A program made the position numbers and the translations under genes. Positions 18,098-26,048 of a stretch of DNA of 32,822 nt are shown piece by piece; position 1 is the first letter of the stretch, and each line of letters starts with the position of its first letter. The stretch is from Thermus hydrothermalis (GTDB lineage: Bacteria > Deinococcota > Deinococci > Deinococcales > Thermaceae): contig NZ_JAKTNT010000022.1 in NCBI RefSeq assembly GCF_022760925.1, positions 1 to 32,822 on the forward strand. The letters are read 5' to 3'. The notes below the pieces were generated by a model, which made no database searches, was not told the origin of the DNA, and saw only the letters and a program-made list of their open reading frames with translations.

Positions 18098-18430
18098 TCA
18101 GACGTTGAAGCCGAACATGCGCATCATCCGCTTCCCCTCCTCCGTCATGCGCGCCGGGGTCCAAGGCGGGGTCCAGACGAACTCCACGTTCACCCCCTGG
18201 ACCCCAGGTAGGCGCATGACCGCCATCTCCGCATCCGCCTTCACCACGTCCTGGGCGGGGCAGCCGATGGCGGTGAGGGTCATGGTGATGTCCACCATGC
18301 CGTTTTCGTGCACCTCCACGTCGTACACGAGGCCTAGGTCCACGATGTTCACCGGGATCTCCGGGTCGTAGACCACCTTGAGGGCCTCGAGGACCTCTTC
18401 CTTGGTAGGCAGCTTGGCCTCCGCTTCCAT
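18098..18430 (-). CDS. SufT / MIP18-family (DUF59) iron-sulfur assembly protein
   Basis: A 110-residue protein with the DUF59 fold. Landmarks are VYDPEIPVNIVDLGLVYDVEV near the N-terminus, TLTAIGCPAQD with the conserved Cys, and WTPPWTP. Relatives (SufT, PaaD, Cia2/MIP18) help mature iron-sulfur proteins. The sequence shows the family; the precise role here is inferred. The ATG is seven bases after TATACT on the minus strand. A GAAGGG might act as a weak ribosome site. It is divergent from the TerC riboswitch, with promoter elements within 50 bases of each other. Confidence 0.82.
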   Translation of the reverse strand: MEAEAKLPTKEEVLEALKVVYDPEIPVNIVDLGLVYDVEVHENGMVDITMTLTAIGCPAQDVVKADAEMAVMRLPGVQGVNVEFVWTPPWTPARMTEEGKRMMRMFGFNV

Positions 18431-18437
18431 GCCCTTC

Positions 18438-18443
18438 AGTATA
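18438..18443 (-). promoter_or_regulatory. -10 hexamer for the SufT-like gene
   Basis: TATACT on the minus strand ends seven bases before the ATG at 18430. No convincing -35 is seen. Confidence 0.4.
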
Positions 18444-18475
18444 CCCGGAAAACCCTATCCCCTTTTCCGGGGTTG

Positions 18476-18481
18476 TATAAT
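18476..18481 (+). promoter_or_regulatory. -10 hexamer for the riboswitch transcript
   Basis: A perfect TATAAT placed about seven bases before the riboswitch aptamer. The -35 region lacks a TTGACA-like hexamer at normal spacing. Confidence 0.55.
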
Positions 18482-18598
18482 GGCCCCGGTTGGGGAGTAG
18501 CCCCAAGCCGGTACCCCGTCAGGACGGGCCTTGGGCCCCGGGGGCCGGGGGCAGGAAGCCCGGGCAAGACCACCGCTCAAGCGGTGGTCTTTTCTTTG
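18482..18598 (+). ncRNA. yybP-ykoY manganese riboswitch with terminator
   Basis: The two conserved loops of the yybP-ykoY class are visible: GGGGAGTAG (18492-18500) and GGGCAAGACC (18562-18571), with GC-rich paired arms between. GGTT (18488-18491) can pair with GACC (18568-18571) as the closing helix. That same GACC is part of an eleven-pair terminator, AAGACCACCGC (18566-18576) with GCGGTGGTCTT (18581-18591), followed by TTCTTTG. Aptamer closure and the terminator therefore exclude each other, predicting that metal binding turns the gene on. The class senses Mn2+ and often precedes TerC-family genes, as here. Confidence 0.9.
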
Positions 18599-18610
18599 TG
18601 GAGGTAGGGA

Positions 18611-19306
18611 ATGGAAGCGGGTGTCCTTTCGGTGATCCTCATCCTGGTGGCCCTGGAGGTGATCCTCTCCGCGGACAACGCCCTGATCCTCGGGGTCATC
18701 GTGCAGAAGCTTCCCGTGCACCTGAGGCGGAGGGCGCTCTTCTACGGCATCCTGGGCGCCTACGTGCTTAGGGGCCTTGCCCTCCTCTTCGCCGCCCTCG
18801 TCATCCAGCTCTGGTGGGTCCAGGTCCTGGGGGCGGCCTACCTCCTCTTTATCGCCCTCAGGCACTTCCTGAAGCCGGAGGAGGCCCACGCCCCGCCCCC
18901 TCTAGAGGTGAGCGCCGCCCAGTTCTGGAAGGTGGTGGCCCAGGTGGAGCTCATGGACCTGGCCTTCGCCGTGGACTCGGTCCTGGTGGCCGTGGCCCTT
19001 TCCGACAAGCTTTGGGTCATCTACACCGGGGTCTTCCTGGGCATCCTGGCCCTCAGGATGCTGGCAAGCCTGGTGGTCACCCTCCTGGACCGCTACCCCC
19101 GCTTCAAGCACCTGGCCTACGTGGTGGTGGGCCTCGCCGGGGTGAAGCTCCTTGTGGGCGGCTGGGACAAGCTCGCCAAGGAGGTCCTCCACCGGCCCGA
19201 GCTCGCCCTGGGCCTGGACAAGGAGGCCTTTAGCCTCCTCATCCTGGGGGTCCTCCTCCTGGGAAGCCTTTGGGCCCTGAGAAGGCCCAAGGAGCAAGCC
19301 GCCTAG
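18611..19306 (+). CDS. TerC-family membrane protein, probable manganese exporter
   Basis: A 231-residue integral membrane protein with about seven hydrophobic segments. The two TerC signature regions are EVILSADNAL (16-25) and LMDLAFAVDSVL (114-125), whose acidic residues lie in the membrane and are thought to bind the metal. Relatives (Alx, MeeF, YkoY) export Mn2+, and the Mn2+ riboswitch directly upstream supports that role. GGAGG lies six bases before the ATG. The stop is one base from the ATG of the DedA gene, so the pair shares the riboswitch control. Confidence 0.9.
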   Translation: MEAGVLSVILILVALEVILSADNALILGVIVQKLPVHLRRRALFYGILGAYVLRGLALLFAALVIQLWWVQVLGAAYLLFIALRHFLKPEEAHAPPPLEVSAAQFWKVVAQVELMDLAFAVDSVLVAVALSDKLWVIYTGVFLGILALRMLASLVVTLLDRYPRFKHLAYVVVGLAGVKLLVGGWDKLAKEVLHRPELALGLDKEAFSLLILGVLLLGSLWALRRPKEQAA

Positions 19307-19307
19307 G

Positions 19308-19823
19308 ATGTGGGCCTACCTCGCCCCCGCCTTCGTCCTCTTCCTGGAAGTGGGGTTTCCTTTCGGCCTTTTCGTCCCCGGGGGGGACACCCTGCTCCTG
19401 GCCTTGGGGGCTCTGGCGGGGGAGGGGCGGCTTAGCCTCTTCCCCCTTCTCCCCCTTCTCTTCCTGGGAAGCTTCCTGGGGCATGGGGTGGGCTACGCCA
19501 TCGGCCGGGCCCTGGGCAAGGAGGTGCGCAGGCGGCTACCCGAGGCGCTTCTTGCCCGCGCCGAAAAGGTCTTGATGCGCTTTGGCCCCACGACCCTCCT
19601 CCTCGCCCCCTTCCTCCCCGGGGTGCGCACAGCCCTCCCCCTCCTCCTCGGGGCCTTAGGCTTCCCCCTCGCCCTTTACCTGGTTCTTGCCGCCTTGGGA
19701 AGCCTCCTTTGGACCCAGGGGCTCGTCCTCTTCGCCTACTTCCTCGGCCAAAGGGTTTCCCCTTGGCTCCTTTGGCCCCTCCTTCTCCTCCTCGCCCTCC
19801 TCCCCCTCCTCCGGCGGCGCTAG
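19308..19823 (+). CDS. DedA-family membrane protein
   Basis: A 171-residue, strongly hydrophobic protein with about five membrane segments. DedA/VTT landmarks are FPFGLFVPGGDTLLLALGALAG and FLPGVRTALPLLLGALG, the latter containing the conserved Arg. Family members are envelope flippases or proton-dependent transporters; the substrate is not evident. It starts one base after the TerC gene and should be cotranscribed with it under manganese control. Its TAG overlaps the stop of the PII-like gene by four bases (CTAG). Confidence 0.82.
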   Translation: MWAYLAPAFVLFLEVGFPFGLFVPGGDTLLLALGALAGEGRLSLFPLLPLLFLGSFLGHGVGYAIGRALGKEVRRRLPEALLARAEKVLMRFGPTTLLLAPFLPGVRTALPLLLGALGFPLALYLVLAALGSLLWTQGLVLFAYFLGQRVSPWLLWPLLLLLALLPLLRRR

Positions 19824-20122
19824 ACGTACTTCTCCCCCCGCACCACGAAGACGTTCTCCACGTAGGCGATCACGGCGTAGTGGGGGAAGTACGCCTCCTG
19901 CAGGCGCTCCAAGATCTTCAGGGCCACCTCCTCGGAAACGATGGTTTCCAGGCGGATGTTCTGCCCCTCCCAGTCCACGCTCCGCACCCCCCGGGAGCCC
20001 TCCCCCCGGGCGGGGACGATGGTGTAGCCCTTGGCCCCAAGCCGCTTGATCTCCTCCACCAGCTTCTTCTCCAAGAGGCTTTCCGCCACGATGGTCACCA
20101 GCTTCAAGGGCACCAGGTTCAC
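19820..20122 (-). CDS. sbtB: SbtB-like PII signalling protein
   Basis: A 100-residue PII-fold protein. The T-loop-like stretch GEGSRGVRSVDWEGQNIRLET and the preceding core (LVEEIKRLGAKGYTIVP) fit the SbtB branch of PII proteins, which bind adenine nucleotides and act as inhibitors of the bicarbonate transporter SbtA. It starts with GTG three bases after the sbtA stop. That operon position is the main support for SbtB rather than another PII. The C-terminus FVVRGEKYV has no redox CxxxxxC motif of the kind seen in some cyanobacterial SbtB. It converges on the DedA gene. Confidence 0.8.
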   Translation of the reverse strand: MNLVPLKLVTIVAESLLEKKLVEEIKRLGAKGYTIVPARGEGSRGVRSVDWEGQNIRLETIVSEEVALKILERLQEAYFPHYAVIAYVENVFVVRGEKYV

Positions 20123-20125
20123 GGC

Positions 20126-21082
20126 TCACCCCCCTATCGCCTTGGCCAGGGCGTGGTAGATGGGTATCCCCAAGACCAGGTTAAAGGGAAAGGTGACGGC
20201 CAGGCTCGCCCCCAGGTACAGGCTCGGGTTGGCCTCAGGCAAGGCGATGCGCACCGCCGCCGGGGCGGCGATGTAGCTGCTGCTGGCCGCCATGGCCCCA
20301 AGCACCATGGCCCCTCCCGGGGAAAGCCCCACCAGGTGGCCCAAATAGACCCCAAGGGCCCCGTGGAGGAGGGGGAGGAGCGTCCCGTAGAGGACCAGGC
20401 GGAAGCCCACCTGCCTCAGGACGGAAAGCCTCGAGGCCGCCACCATCCCCATGTCCAGGAGGAAGAGGGTGAGGGCCCCGTAGAAGGGGTCCACGAAGAA
20501 GGGCTTGACCCGCTCCATCCCCCTCTCCCCGGAGAGGGCCCCCACCACGAGCCCCCCAAGGAGGAGGACCACGCTCTTGCCCGTGAGGACCTCCCGCAGG
20601 GCCTCGTGCAGGTTCCCCCCTCCCCGCTTGCCCAAAAGGAGGGCCACCACGATCCCCGGCACCTCCAGGAGGGCCACCAGGGTGGGCAAGAACCCCTCGG
20701 GCCTTTCCCCCAGGGCCTGGGCGAAGGTGAGGGCGGCGAGGAAGGTCACGGCGGAAACCGAGCCGTAGTGGGCGGCCAAGGCGGAGGCGTCCACCCGGCT
20801 TACCCTGAGGGCCCTCCGGGCCAGGAAATAGCCCGTGAGGGGCCGCAAAAGCCCGAGGAGGAGGGTGGCCAAGGCGGGAAGAAGGACGACCAGGAAAGGC
20901 GTCTTGGAAAGCTCCACCCCGCCCTTAAAGCCGATGGCGAAGAGGAGGTAGATGGATAGCGCCGTGTACAGGGCCTCGGGGAAGGCCAGGTCGCTTTTCA
21001 AAAGCCTCGCCGCCACCCCCAGGAAGAAGGCCAGGACCATGGGGGAGAGGAGGTTGAGCCGCAGGATCTCTAGGGCGTCCAT
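20126..21082 (-). CDS. sbtA: SbtA-type sodium-dependent bicarbonate transporter
   Basis: A 318-residue membrane protein with about ten hydrophobic segments arranged as two inverted five-helix repeats. The sequence fits the DUF897/SbtA family, for example [11 protein letters not shown] in the first repeat and [14 protein letters not shown] in the second, the two substrate and sodium-binding crossovers. SbtA imports bicarbonate with sodium in cyanobacteria; other family members may carry related anions. The only plausible start is an ATG touching GGAGGT with no spacer, so a leaderless transcript (TTGTAA, 18 bases, TAAAGC, then eight bases) is more likely. The SbtB-like gene follows at once. Confidence 0.85.
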   Translation of the reverse strand: MDALEILRLNLLSPMVLAFFLGVAARLLKSDLAFPEALYTALSIYLLFAIGFKGGVELSKTPFLVVLLPALATLLLGLLRPLTGYFLARRALRVSRVDASALAAHYGSVSAVTFLAALTFAQALGERPEGFLPTLVALLEVPGIVVALLLGKRGGGNLHEALREVLTGKSVVLLLGGLVVGALSGERGMERVKPFFVDPFYGALTLFLLDMGMVAASRLSVLRQVGFRLVLYGTLLPLLHGALGVYLGHLVGLSPGGAMVLGAMAASSSYIAAPAAVRIALPEANPSLYLGASLAVTFPFNLVLGIPIYHALAKAIGG

Positions 21083-21092
21083 ACCTCCAAGC

Positions 21093-21121
21093 TTTACTGC
21101 GGGAAGAAGGGCTTTTACAAT
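21093..21121 (+). promoter_or_regulatory. Leaderless promoter of purE
   Basis: TTTACT (21093-21098), a 17-base spacer and TACAAT (21116-21121) end eight bases before the ATG at 21130. There is no ribosome-binding motif. This is the best -35/-10 pair of the leaderless type in the window. The region is shared with the divergent sbtA. Confidence 0.6.
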
Positions 21122-21129
21122 CCGGTACG

Positions 21130-21624
21130 ATGGCGCCTTTGGTAGGTCTCATCATGGGCTCCCGCTCGGACTGGGAAACCCTGCGCCACGCCGCGGAAAC
21201 CCTGGACGCCTTGGGCGTCCCCTACGAGGTGCGGGTGGTTTCCGCCCACCGCACCCCTGACCTCATGGCCGCCTACGCCAAAAGCGCCGAGGAACGGGGC
21301 ATCCAGGTGATCATCGCCGGGGCGGGGGGGGCGGCCCACCTCCCGGGCATGACCGCCGCCCACACCCCTTTGCCCGTCTTAGGGGTCCCCGTGGAAAGCC
21401 AGGCCCTCAAGGGGCTAGACTCGCTCCTTTCCATCGTGCAGATGCCCGCCGGCGTCCCCGTGGGCACCCTGGCCATCGGGAAAGCAGGGGCGGTGAACGC
21501 CGCCCTCCTCGCCGCCAGCATTATCGGCCTCAAGCACCCCGAGGTGATGGAGCGCCTCAAGGCCTACCGCAAGGCGCAGACGGAGGCCGTCCTGGCCCAC
21601 CCCGACCCCCGGGAGGAAGCGTGA
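21130..21624 (+). CDS. purE: N5-carboxyaminoimidazole ribonucleotide mutase
   Basis: Class I PurE, converting N5-CAIR to CAIR in purine synthesis. The 164-residue product has the signature [18 protein letters not shown] with the catalytic His, and [11 protein letters not shown]. The length is typical. Its TGA overlaps the GTG of purK (GTGA), giving tight coupling to the enzyme that makes its substrate. Translation probably begins from a leaderless mRNA. Confidence 0.96.
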   Translation: MAPLVGLIMGSRSDWETLRHAAETLDALGVPYEVRVVSAHRTPDLMAAYAKSAEERGIQVIIAGAGGAAHLPGMTAAHTPLPVLGVPVESQALKGLDSLLSIVQMPAGVPVGTLAIGKAGAVNAALLAASIIGLKHPEVMERLKAYRKAQTEAVLAHPDPREEA

Positions 21625-22763
21625 GGGTGGGCATCCTGGGCGGGGGGCAGCTTGGGCGGATGCTGGCCCTGGCGGGCTACCCCTTGGGGCTTTCCTTCCG
21701 CTTCCTGGACCCTTCCCCCGAGGCCTGCGCCGGGCAGGTGGGGGAGCTTTGCGTGGGGGCGTTCGCCGACCTCGAGGCCCTCTCCCGCTTCGCCCAGGGC
21801 CTAGACCTCGTCACCTACGAGTTTGAGAACGTCCCGGTGGAGGCGGCCAAGCGCCTCGCCGAAAGCCTTCCCGTCTTCCCCCCTCCCAAGGCCCTGGAGG
21901 TGGCCCAGGACCGGCTCGCCGAGAAGGCCTTCATGGCCGCCCTAGGGGTCCCCACCCCCCCTTTCCGCCCCGTGGACGGGGAAGGGGACCTGAGGGCGGC
22001 CCTGGAAGCGGTGGGCCTTCCCGCCCTCCTCAAGACCCGCCGCGGGGGCTACGACGGCAAGGGGCAGGCCCTGGTGCGGACGGAAGGCGAGGCCCTGAGC
22101 GCCCTTAAGGCCCTCGGGGGCCAGGGCCTCATCCTCGAGGGCTTCGTCCCCTTTGACCGGGAGGTTTCCCTCCTCGCCGTGCGGGGGCGGGACGGGGCCC
22201 TGGCCTTCTATCCCCTGGTGGAAAACCACCACCAAGGGGGGATCCTCCGCCTCTCCCTCGCCCCCGCCCCCGGGCTTACGGAAGCCCTGCAGAGGAAGGC
22301 GGAGGCCTACGCCAGGGAAGCCCTCCTGGCCCTGGACTACGTGGGCGTCCTGGCCCTGGAGCTTTTCCAGGTGGGGGAGGAACTCCTCTTCAACGAGATG
22401 GCTCCCCGGGTCCACAACTCCGGCCACTGGACCCTGGAGGGGGCGGAGACGAGCCAGTTTGAAAACCACCTGAGGGCCATCCTGGGCCTCCCCTTGGGGA
22501 GCACCGCCCCTAGGGGATTTAGCGCCATGGCGAACCTCATCGGCCTCAAGCCGGACTTCGCCCAGGCCCTGGCCCTGGAGGGCGCCCACCTCCACTGGTA
22601 CGGCAAGGGGGTGCGCCCCGGGCGCAAGGTGGGCCACATCACCCTGAGGCGGGACACCTGGGAGGCGCTCCAAGGGGACCTGCCCCGGCTCCTCGCCCTG
22701 GCGGGAAGCCCCGGTATAATCGGGGGCAAAGGAGGCCAGGTATGGACCGGACCCAGCGCCTAA
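21621..22763 (+). CDS. purK: N5-carboxyaminoimidazole ribonucleotide synthetase
   Basis: ATP-grasp enzyme that joins AIR and bicarbonate at the cost of ATP. The 380-residue product starts with the dinucleotide-like [12 protein letters not shown]. It has the ATP-grasp segments [14 protein letters not shown] and [11 protein letters not shown], and the metal-binding [17 protein letters not shown]. The start is GTG with GGGAGGAAG upstream. The last 22 bases overlap the next gene. The divergent neighbour sbtA would supply bicarbonate, one of its substrates. Confidence 0.95.
   Translation: MRVGILGGGQLGRMLALAGYPLGLSFRFLDPSPEACAGQVGELCVGAFADLEALSRFAQGLDLVTYEFENVPVEAAKRLAESLPVFPPPKALEVAQDRLAEKAFMAALGVPTPPFRPVDGEGDLRAALEAVGLPALLKTRRGGYDGKGQALVRTEGEALSALKALGGQGLILEGFVPFDREVSLLAVRGRDGALAFYPLVENHHQGGILRLSLAPAPGLTEALQRKAEAYAREALLALDYVGVLALELFQVGEELLFNEMAPRVHNSGHWTLEGAETSQFENHLRAILGLPLGSTAPRGFSAMANLIGLKPDFAQALALEGAHLHWYGKGVRPGRKVGHITLRRDTWEALQGDLPRLLALAGSPGIIGGKGGQVWTGPSA
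22715..22720 (+). promoter_or_regulatory. Possible internal promoter near the end of purK
   Basis: A perfect TATAAT followed by AAAGGAGG (22728-22735) and the ATG at 22742. The -35 region is poor. Confidence 0.35.
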
Positions 22764-23872
22764 GGGAGGTTATCCGCGCGGCCAAGGCCCACCCCGTCTA
22801 CCGGGAAAAGCTCAAGGACGTGGACCCGGAGGAGGTGTCCCCCGAGACCCTCTCCGCCCTGCCCCTCACCACCCGGGAGGAGTGGGTGGCCTACCTCAAG
22901 GAACACCCCACCCCCCCGGAAGGAGCGAGGCTCATGCACCTCACCCCAAGCCCCCTCATGGGCTGGATGCCGGAGTACCTCTCCGAGGAGGACCTCCGCT
23001 ACCAGGCGGAGGCCTTGGCCCGCCACTACCGGCGGCTGGGCCTTGTGGGAAAGCGGGTCCTCGTGGCCTTCAGCTACCACGTCTTCGCCGGGGGGTGGCT
23101 CTTCCACGAGGCCTTGGTCCTGGCGGGGAACCTGGTCTTCCCCCACGGGCCCGGGGAGGCGGGGCGCATCGCCGAGCTGAGCCCCCAGTTTGACGTGCTG
23201 GTTACCAACCCTTCCTTCGCCCTTAAGGTGGCCCAGGCGGGGGGGCGGTTTGGCCTCCTTCTGGCGGGCGGGGAGCCCTTCACCTCGGTGCCCGGCTTCC
23301 GGGAAAAGGTGGAAGCCCTCCTGGGTGGGGTGGCCCTGGACGCCTACGGCACCAGCGAGCTCGGCATCGTGGCCGGGGAGAACCTGGCCAAGGACGGGCT
23401 TTGGGAGATCCCCGAGATGGCCGTCCTGGAGGTGCTAGACCCGGAAACCCTAAGGCCCGTGGCGCCCGGGGAAAAGGGGGAGCTCGTGGTCACCGCCCTA
23501 AGCCGCACCCTCATGCCCATGGTGCGCTTCCGCACCGGGGACCTGGCCATGGCCGAGCGCCGGGAAGGGCTTACCGTCCTCCCCCGTGGGGTCTTCGGCC
23601 GCACGGACCAGATGGTGAAGGTGAAGGGGGTAAAGCTCTACCCCACGGAGCTCGCCCCCCTCCTAGCGGGCTTCGGCCTGGACCCCAAGGGCTTCCAGGT
23701 GGTGGTGGAAAGGAAGCTGGAGGGCACGGACAAGCTGGTGCTCCGCCTGAAGGCGGACAAGGTGCCTCCTGGGCTTTACGAGGCCATCCAGAAGGCCACG
23801 GGGCTCAGGCTGGACGAGGTGGAACTCGTAAGCGAGCTGGAAGGGGGCCTCGTGGTGGACCGCCGCTTCTAG
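22742..23872 (+). CDS. Phenylacetate-CoA-ligase-like adenylate-forming protein
   Basis: A 376-residue protein of the ANL (AMP-forming) superfamily, closest in pattern to PaaK-type aryl-CoA ligases. It has AYGTSELG (201-208), MVRFRTGDLAM and the hinge segment GRTDQMVKVKGVKLYPTEL, followed by a small C-terminal domain. Family members activate a carboxylate as an adenylate. Here the usual Ser/Thr/Gly-rich phosphate loop (TSGTTG-like) is not found; the corresponding stretch near residue 65 reads HLTPSPLMGWMPEY. Whether it is an active ligase is therefore uncertain, and no substrate can be inferred. It overlaps purK by 22 bases and has its own AAAGGAGG. Confidence 0.72.
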   Translation: MDRTQRLREVIRAAKAHPVYREKLKDVDPEEVSPETLSALPLTTREEWVAYLKEHPTPPEGARLMHLTPSPLMGWMPEYLSEEDLRYQAEALARHYRRLGLVGKRVLVAFSYHVFAGGWLFHEALVLAGNLVFPHGPGEAGRIAELSPQFDVLVTNPSFALKVAQAGGRFGLLLAGGEPFTSVPGFREKVEALLGGVALDAYGTSELGIVAGENLAKDGLWEIPEMAVLEVLDPETLRPVAPGEKGELVVTALSRTLMPMVRFRTGDLAMAERREGLTVLPRGVFGRTDQMVKVKGVKLYPTELAPLLAGFGLDPKGFQVVVERKLEGTDKLVLRLKADKVPPGLYEAIQKATGLRLDEVELVSELEGGLVVDRRF

Positions 23873-23935
23873 CTCGTTAATCTCTTCTCATAACCCCAGG
23901 GGTATACTTCCCCCAAAGCAACGGGGCCCTTGCGG

Positions 23936-23941
23936 TATAGT
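23936..23941 (+). promoter_or_regulatory. Candidate -10 for the PfkB kinase gene
   Basis: TATAGT lies 35 bases before the ATG in the 104-base gap after the ligase-like gene. A second hexamer, TATACT, lies at 23903-23908. Neither has a good -35. Confidence 0.3.
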
Positions 23942-23976
23942 GAGGGCAAACCCTGTGCCTTGCGGAAGGAGGCGAG

Positions 23977-24897
23977 ATGCGGTTTTTCGTGCTGGGGGAT
24001 GTTTCCGTGGACCTGCTCTTTTTCGTGGAGCGCATACCGGAACCTGGGGAAGAGGTGCCCTCGAGGCGGGCCCTGATGAAGCCGGGGGGTGCAGGGGGCA
24101 CCCTGGCGGCCCAGCTGGCGAGCCTCGGCCACCGGGTCCTGCTGGCCGGGCGGGTGGGCCAGGACCCCTTCGCCGAGCTCGCCCTTAGCCGGGTGCGGGA
24201 GGTGGGGGTGGACCTGAAGTACCTTCAGGAAGACCCCAACCACACCACGAGCTCCGTCCTCATCCTGGTGGTGCCCGGCGGGGAGCGGGCCATGGTGAGC
24301 GCGGAAGGGGCGAGCCGCTACCTGGATCCCGCCCTCTTCAAACCCCGCTACCTGGACGCCGTGGACGCCGTGGTCCTCTCCGCCTACGCCCTGGTGGGGG
24401 GGCCCACCCGGAGCTACGCCGTGGAGGTCCTCGAGGCGGCGAGGAAGCGGGAGCTTCCCGTCTTCGCCGACCTGGGCACGGGGGCGGTGCGGGCGGCGGG
24501 GGCGGAGCTTCTGAAGTACCTGCGGGGCGTGGCCTGGCTCCTTATGAACCAGACCGAACTCCTCGCCCTCACCGGCGCCTCCTCCCTCTCCGAAGGGGTG
24601 GCCCGGCTCCGGGCCGAGGGGTTTTCCCACCTGGCCATCAAGGTGGGGGCCATGGGCTCCATCGTGGTGACCCCGGAAGGGGAAGAGCTTCTAGAGCCCT
24701 TCCCCATTGAGGACATCGTGGACTCCACGGGGGCCGGGGACGCCTACACCGCCGCCTTCGCCCACGCCATCCTGGAAGGGAGAAGCCCGGTGGAGGCGGG
24801 AAGGCTCGCCAACCTGGCGGGGGCCTTGGCGGCCACGGGGCTTGGGGCCCAGGGCCGCCTCATCACCCTAGAGGACCTCAAAGTAGCGGCGGGCTAG
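23977..24897 (+). CDS. PfkB-family sugar or nucleoside kinase
   Basis: A 306-residue ribokinase-fold enzyme. It has the N-terminal substrate motif GGAGGTLAAQLASLG (from about residue 37) and the C-terminal ATP signature DSTGAGDAYTAAF (249-261) with catalytic Asp255. Family members phosphorylate ribose, fructose, ketodeoxygluconate or nucleosides; the specificity is not evident. GGAAGGAGG precedes the ATG. The last 30 bases overlap the end of hisH on the other strand. Confidence 0.85.
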   Translation: MRFFVLGDVSVDLLFFVERIPEPGEEVPSRRALMKPGGAGGTLAAQLASLGHRVLLAGRVGQDPFAELALSRVREVGVDLKYLQEDPNHTTSSVLILVVPGGERAMVSAEGASRYLDPALFKPRYLDAVDAVVLSAYALVGGPTRSYAVEVLEAARKRELPVFADLGTGAVRAAGAELLKYLRGVAWLLMNQTELLALTGASSLSEGVARLRAEGFSHLAIKVGAMGSIVVTPEGEELLEPFPIEDIVDSTGAGDAYTAAFAHAILEGRSPVEAGRLANLAGALAATGLGAQGRLITLEDLKVAAG

Positions 24898-25464
24898 CGC
24901 CAAAAAGGCCAGGCCCGCCCGGCCGCTCTTCTCCGGGTGGAACTGGGGGGCGAGGAGGTTGTCCTGGGCCAAAAGGGCGGTGAAGGGGGTCCCCTCGTAC
25001 TCCCCCACCCCGAGGGCGTACGGGGTGAGGGGGCCATAGTAGGAGTTGGCGAAGTAGAAGTGGCGGCCCGTGAGGCTGGCAAAAAACCCTCGGAACTCCA
25101 GGGCGTTCCAGCCCATCTGGGGAATCCGTCCCCGGGGAAAGCGGCGCACGAGCCCCGGCACCCGCCCAAGCCCCTTCACCCCGGGGGCCTCCTCGCTCCC
25201 CTCGTAGAGGACCTGCATCCCCACGCAGATGCCCAGGAAAGGAAGCCCCTTTTCCAGGTGGGCCAGGACCCTTTCCAGGAAGCCGCTTCGGGCAAAGGCC
25301 TCCATCACCTGGCCGAAGTGGCCTTGGCCCGGGAGGACCAGAAGGTCCGCCTCCGGAAGGGCTTTGGGGTCAGCGGAGACCGCCACGGCGAAGCCCGAGG
25401 CCTCGAGGGCCTTGGCGGCGCTCCGGAGGTTCCCCGAGCCGTAGTCCATGAGGAGGGCCCGCAC
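24868..25464 (-). CDS. hisH: Imidazole glycerol phosphate synthase, glutaminase subunit
   Basis: Class I glutamine amidotransferase that feeds ammonia to HisF in histidine synthesis. The 198-residue product has the nucleophile motif LGICVGMQ (C80) and the His-Glu pair FHPEKSG (H176, E178), with GSGNLRS at the start and GQGHF for the oxyanion strand. The GTG shares a base with the hisB stop (TAGTG), so it is coupled. hisF is not in the window. The gene ends inside the 3' end of the opposing PfkB gene. Confidence 0.95.
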   Translation of the reverse strand: MRALLMDYGSGNLRSAAKALEASGFAVAVSADPKALPEADLLVLPGQGHFGQVMEAFARSGFLERVLAHLEKGLPFLGICVGMQVLYEGSEEAPGVKGLGRVPGLVRRFPRGRIPQMGWNALEFRGFFASLTGRHFYFANSYYGPLTPYALGVGEYEGTPFTALLAQDNLLAPQFHPEKSGRAGLAFLALARRYFEVL

Positions 25465-26048
25465 TAAAGCACCCCCTTGGTGCTGGGAAGCCCCTCCCCC
25501 GTGAGGCGGGTGGCCTTGTGAAGGGCCCGGGCCAAGGCCTTAAAGCTCGCCTCCAGCACGTGGTGGGCTTCCCGCCCCGCCAAAAGCCTCAGGTGGAGGG
25601 TGAGCCGCCCGTGGTTCACAAGCCCCCGCAGAAACTCCCGCAGGTGGTAGGGGTTCACCCCGCCCGCCTCCCCCACCACGGGCCACGCCTCGGGCCGGTA
25701 CGCCAGGTGGGGGCGGCCCGAAAGGTCCACCACGCAGAGGACCAGGGTTTCGTCCATGGGGGCGAAGGCCTCCCCGTAGCGCTCTATACCCCTCCCCTCC
25801 CCCAAGGCCTCCTTCAGGGCCATGCCCAGGGTGATGCCCACGTCCTCCACCAGGTGGTGCACGTCCACCTCGAGGTCCCCCTTGGCCTCCACCTCCAGGA
25901 GGAAGCGCCCATGCCGCTGGAGCTGGAGGAGCATGTGGTCCAGAAAAGGGAGCCCCGTGGCCACCTTGCCCCCCACGGGGCCATCCAGGCCCAAGCGGAG
26001 GCGGACCCAGGTTTCCGCCGTGGCCCTCTCCACCAAGGCCTCACGCAT
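25464..26048 (-). CDS. hisB: Imidazoleglycerol-phosphate dehydratase
   Basis: Removes water from imidazole glycerol phosphate in histidine synthesis. The 194-residue monofunctional enzyme has the two-fold repeated His-rich metal sites: FLDHML, DVHHLVEDVGI, VNHGRLTLHLRLLAG and EAHHVLEASFK. The ATG at 26048 is preferred to a TTG four codons upstream, because GGAGG lies seven bases before it and the length then equals the Thermus enzyme as I recall it. It overlaps the hisC stop by eight bases. Confidence 0.95.
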   Translation of the reverse strand: MREALVERATAETWVRLRLGLDGPVGGKVATGLPFLDHMLLQLQRHGRFLLEVEAKGDLEVDVHHLVEDVGITLGMALKEALGEGRGIERYGEAFAPMDETLVLCVVDLSGRPHLAYRPEAWPVVGEAGGVNPYHLREFLRGLVNHGRLTLHLRLLAGREAHHVLEASFKALARALHKATRLTGEGLPSTKGVL

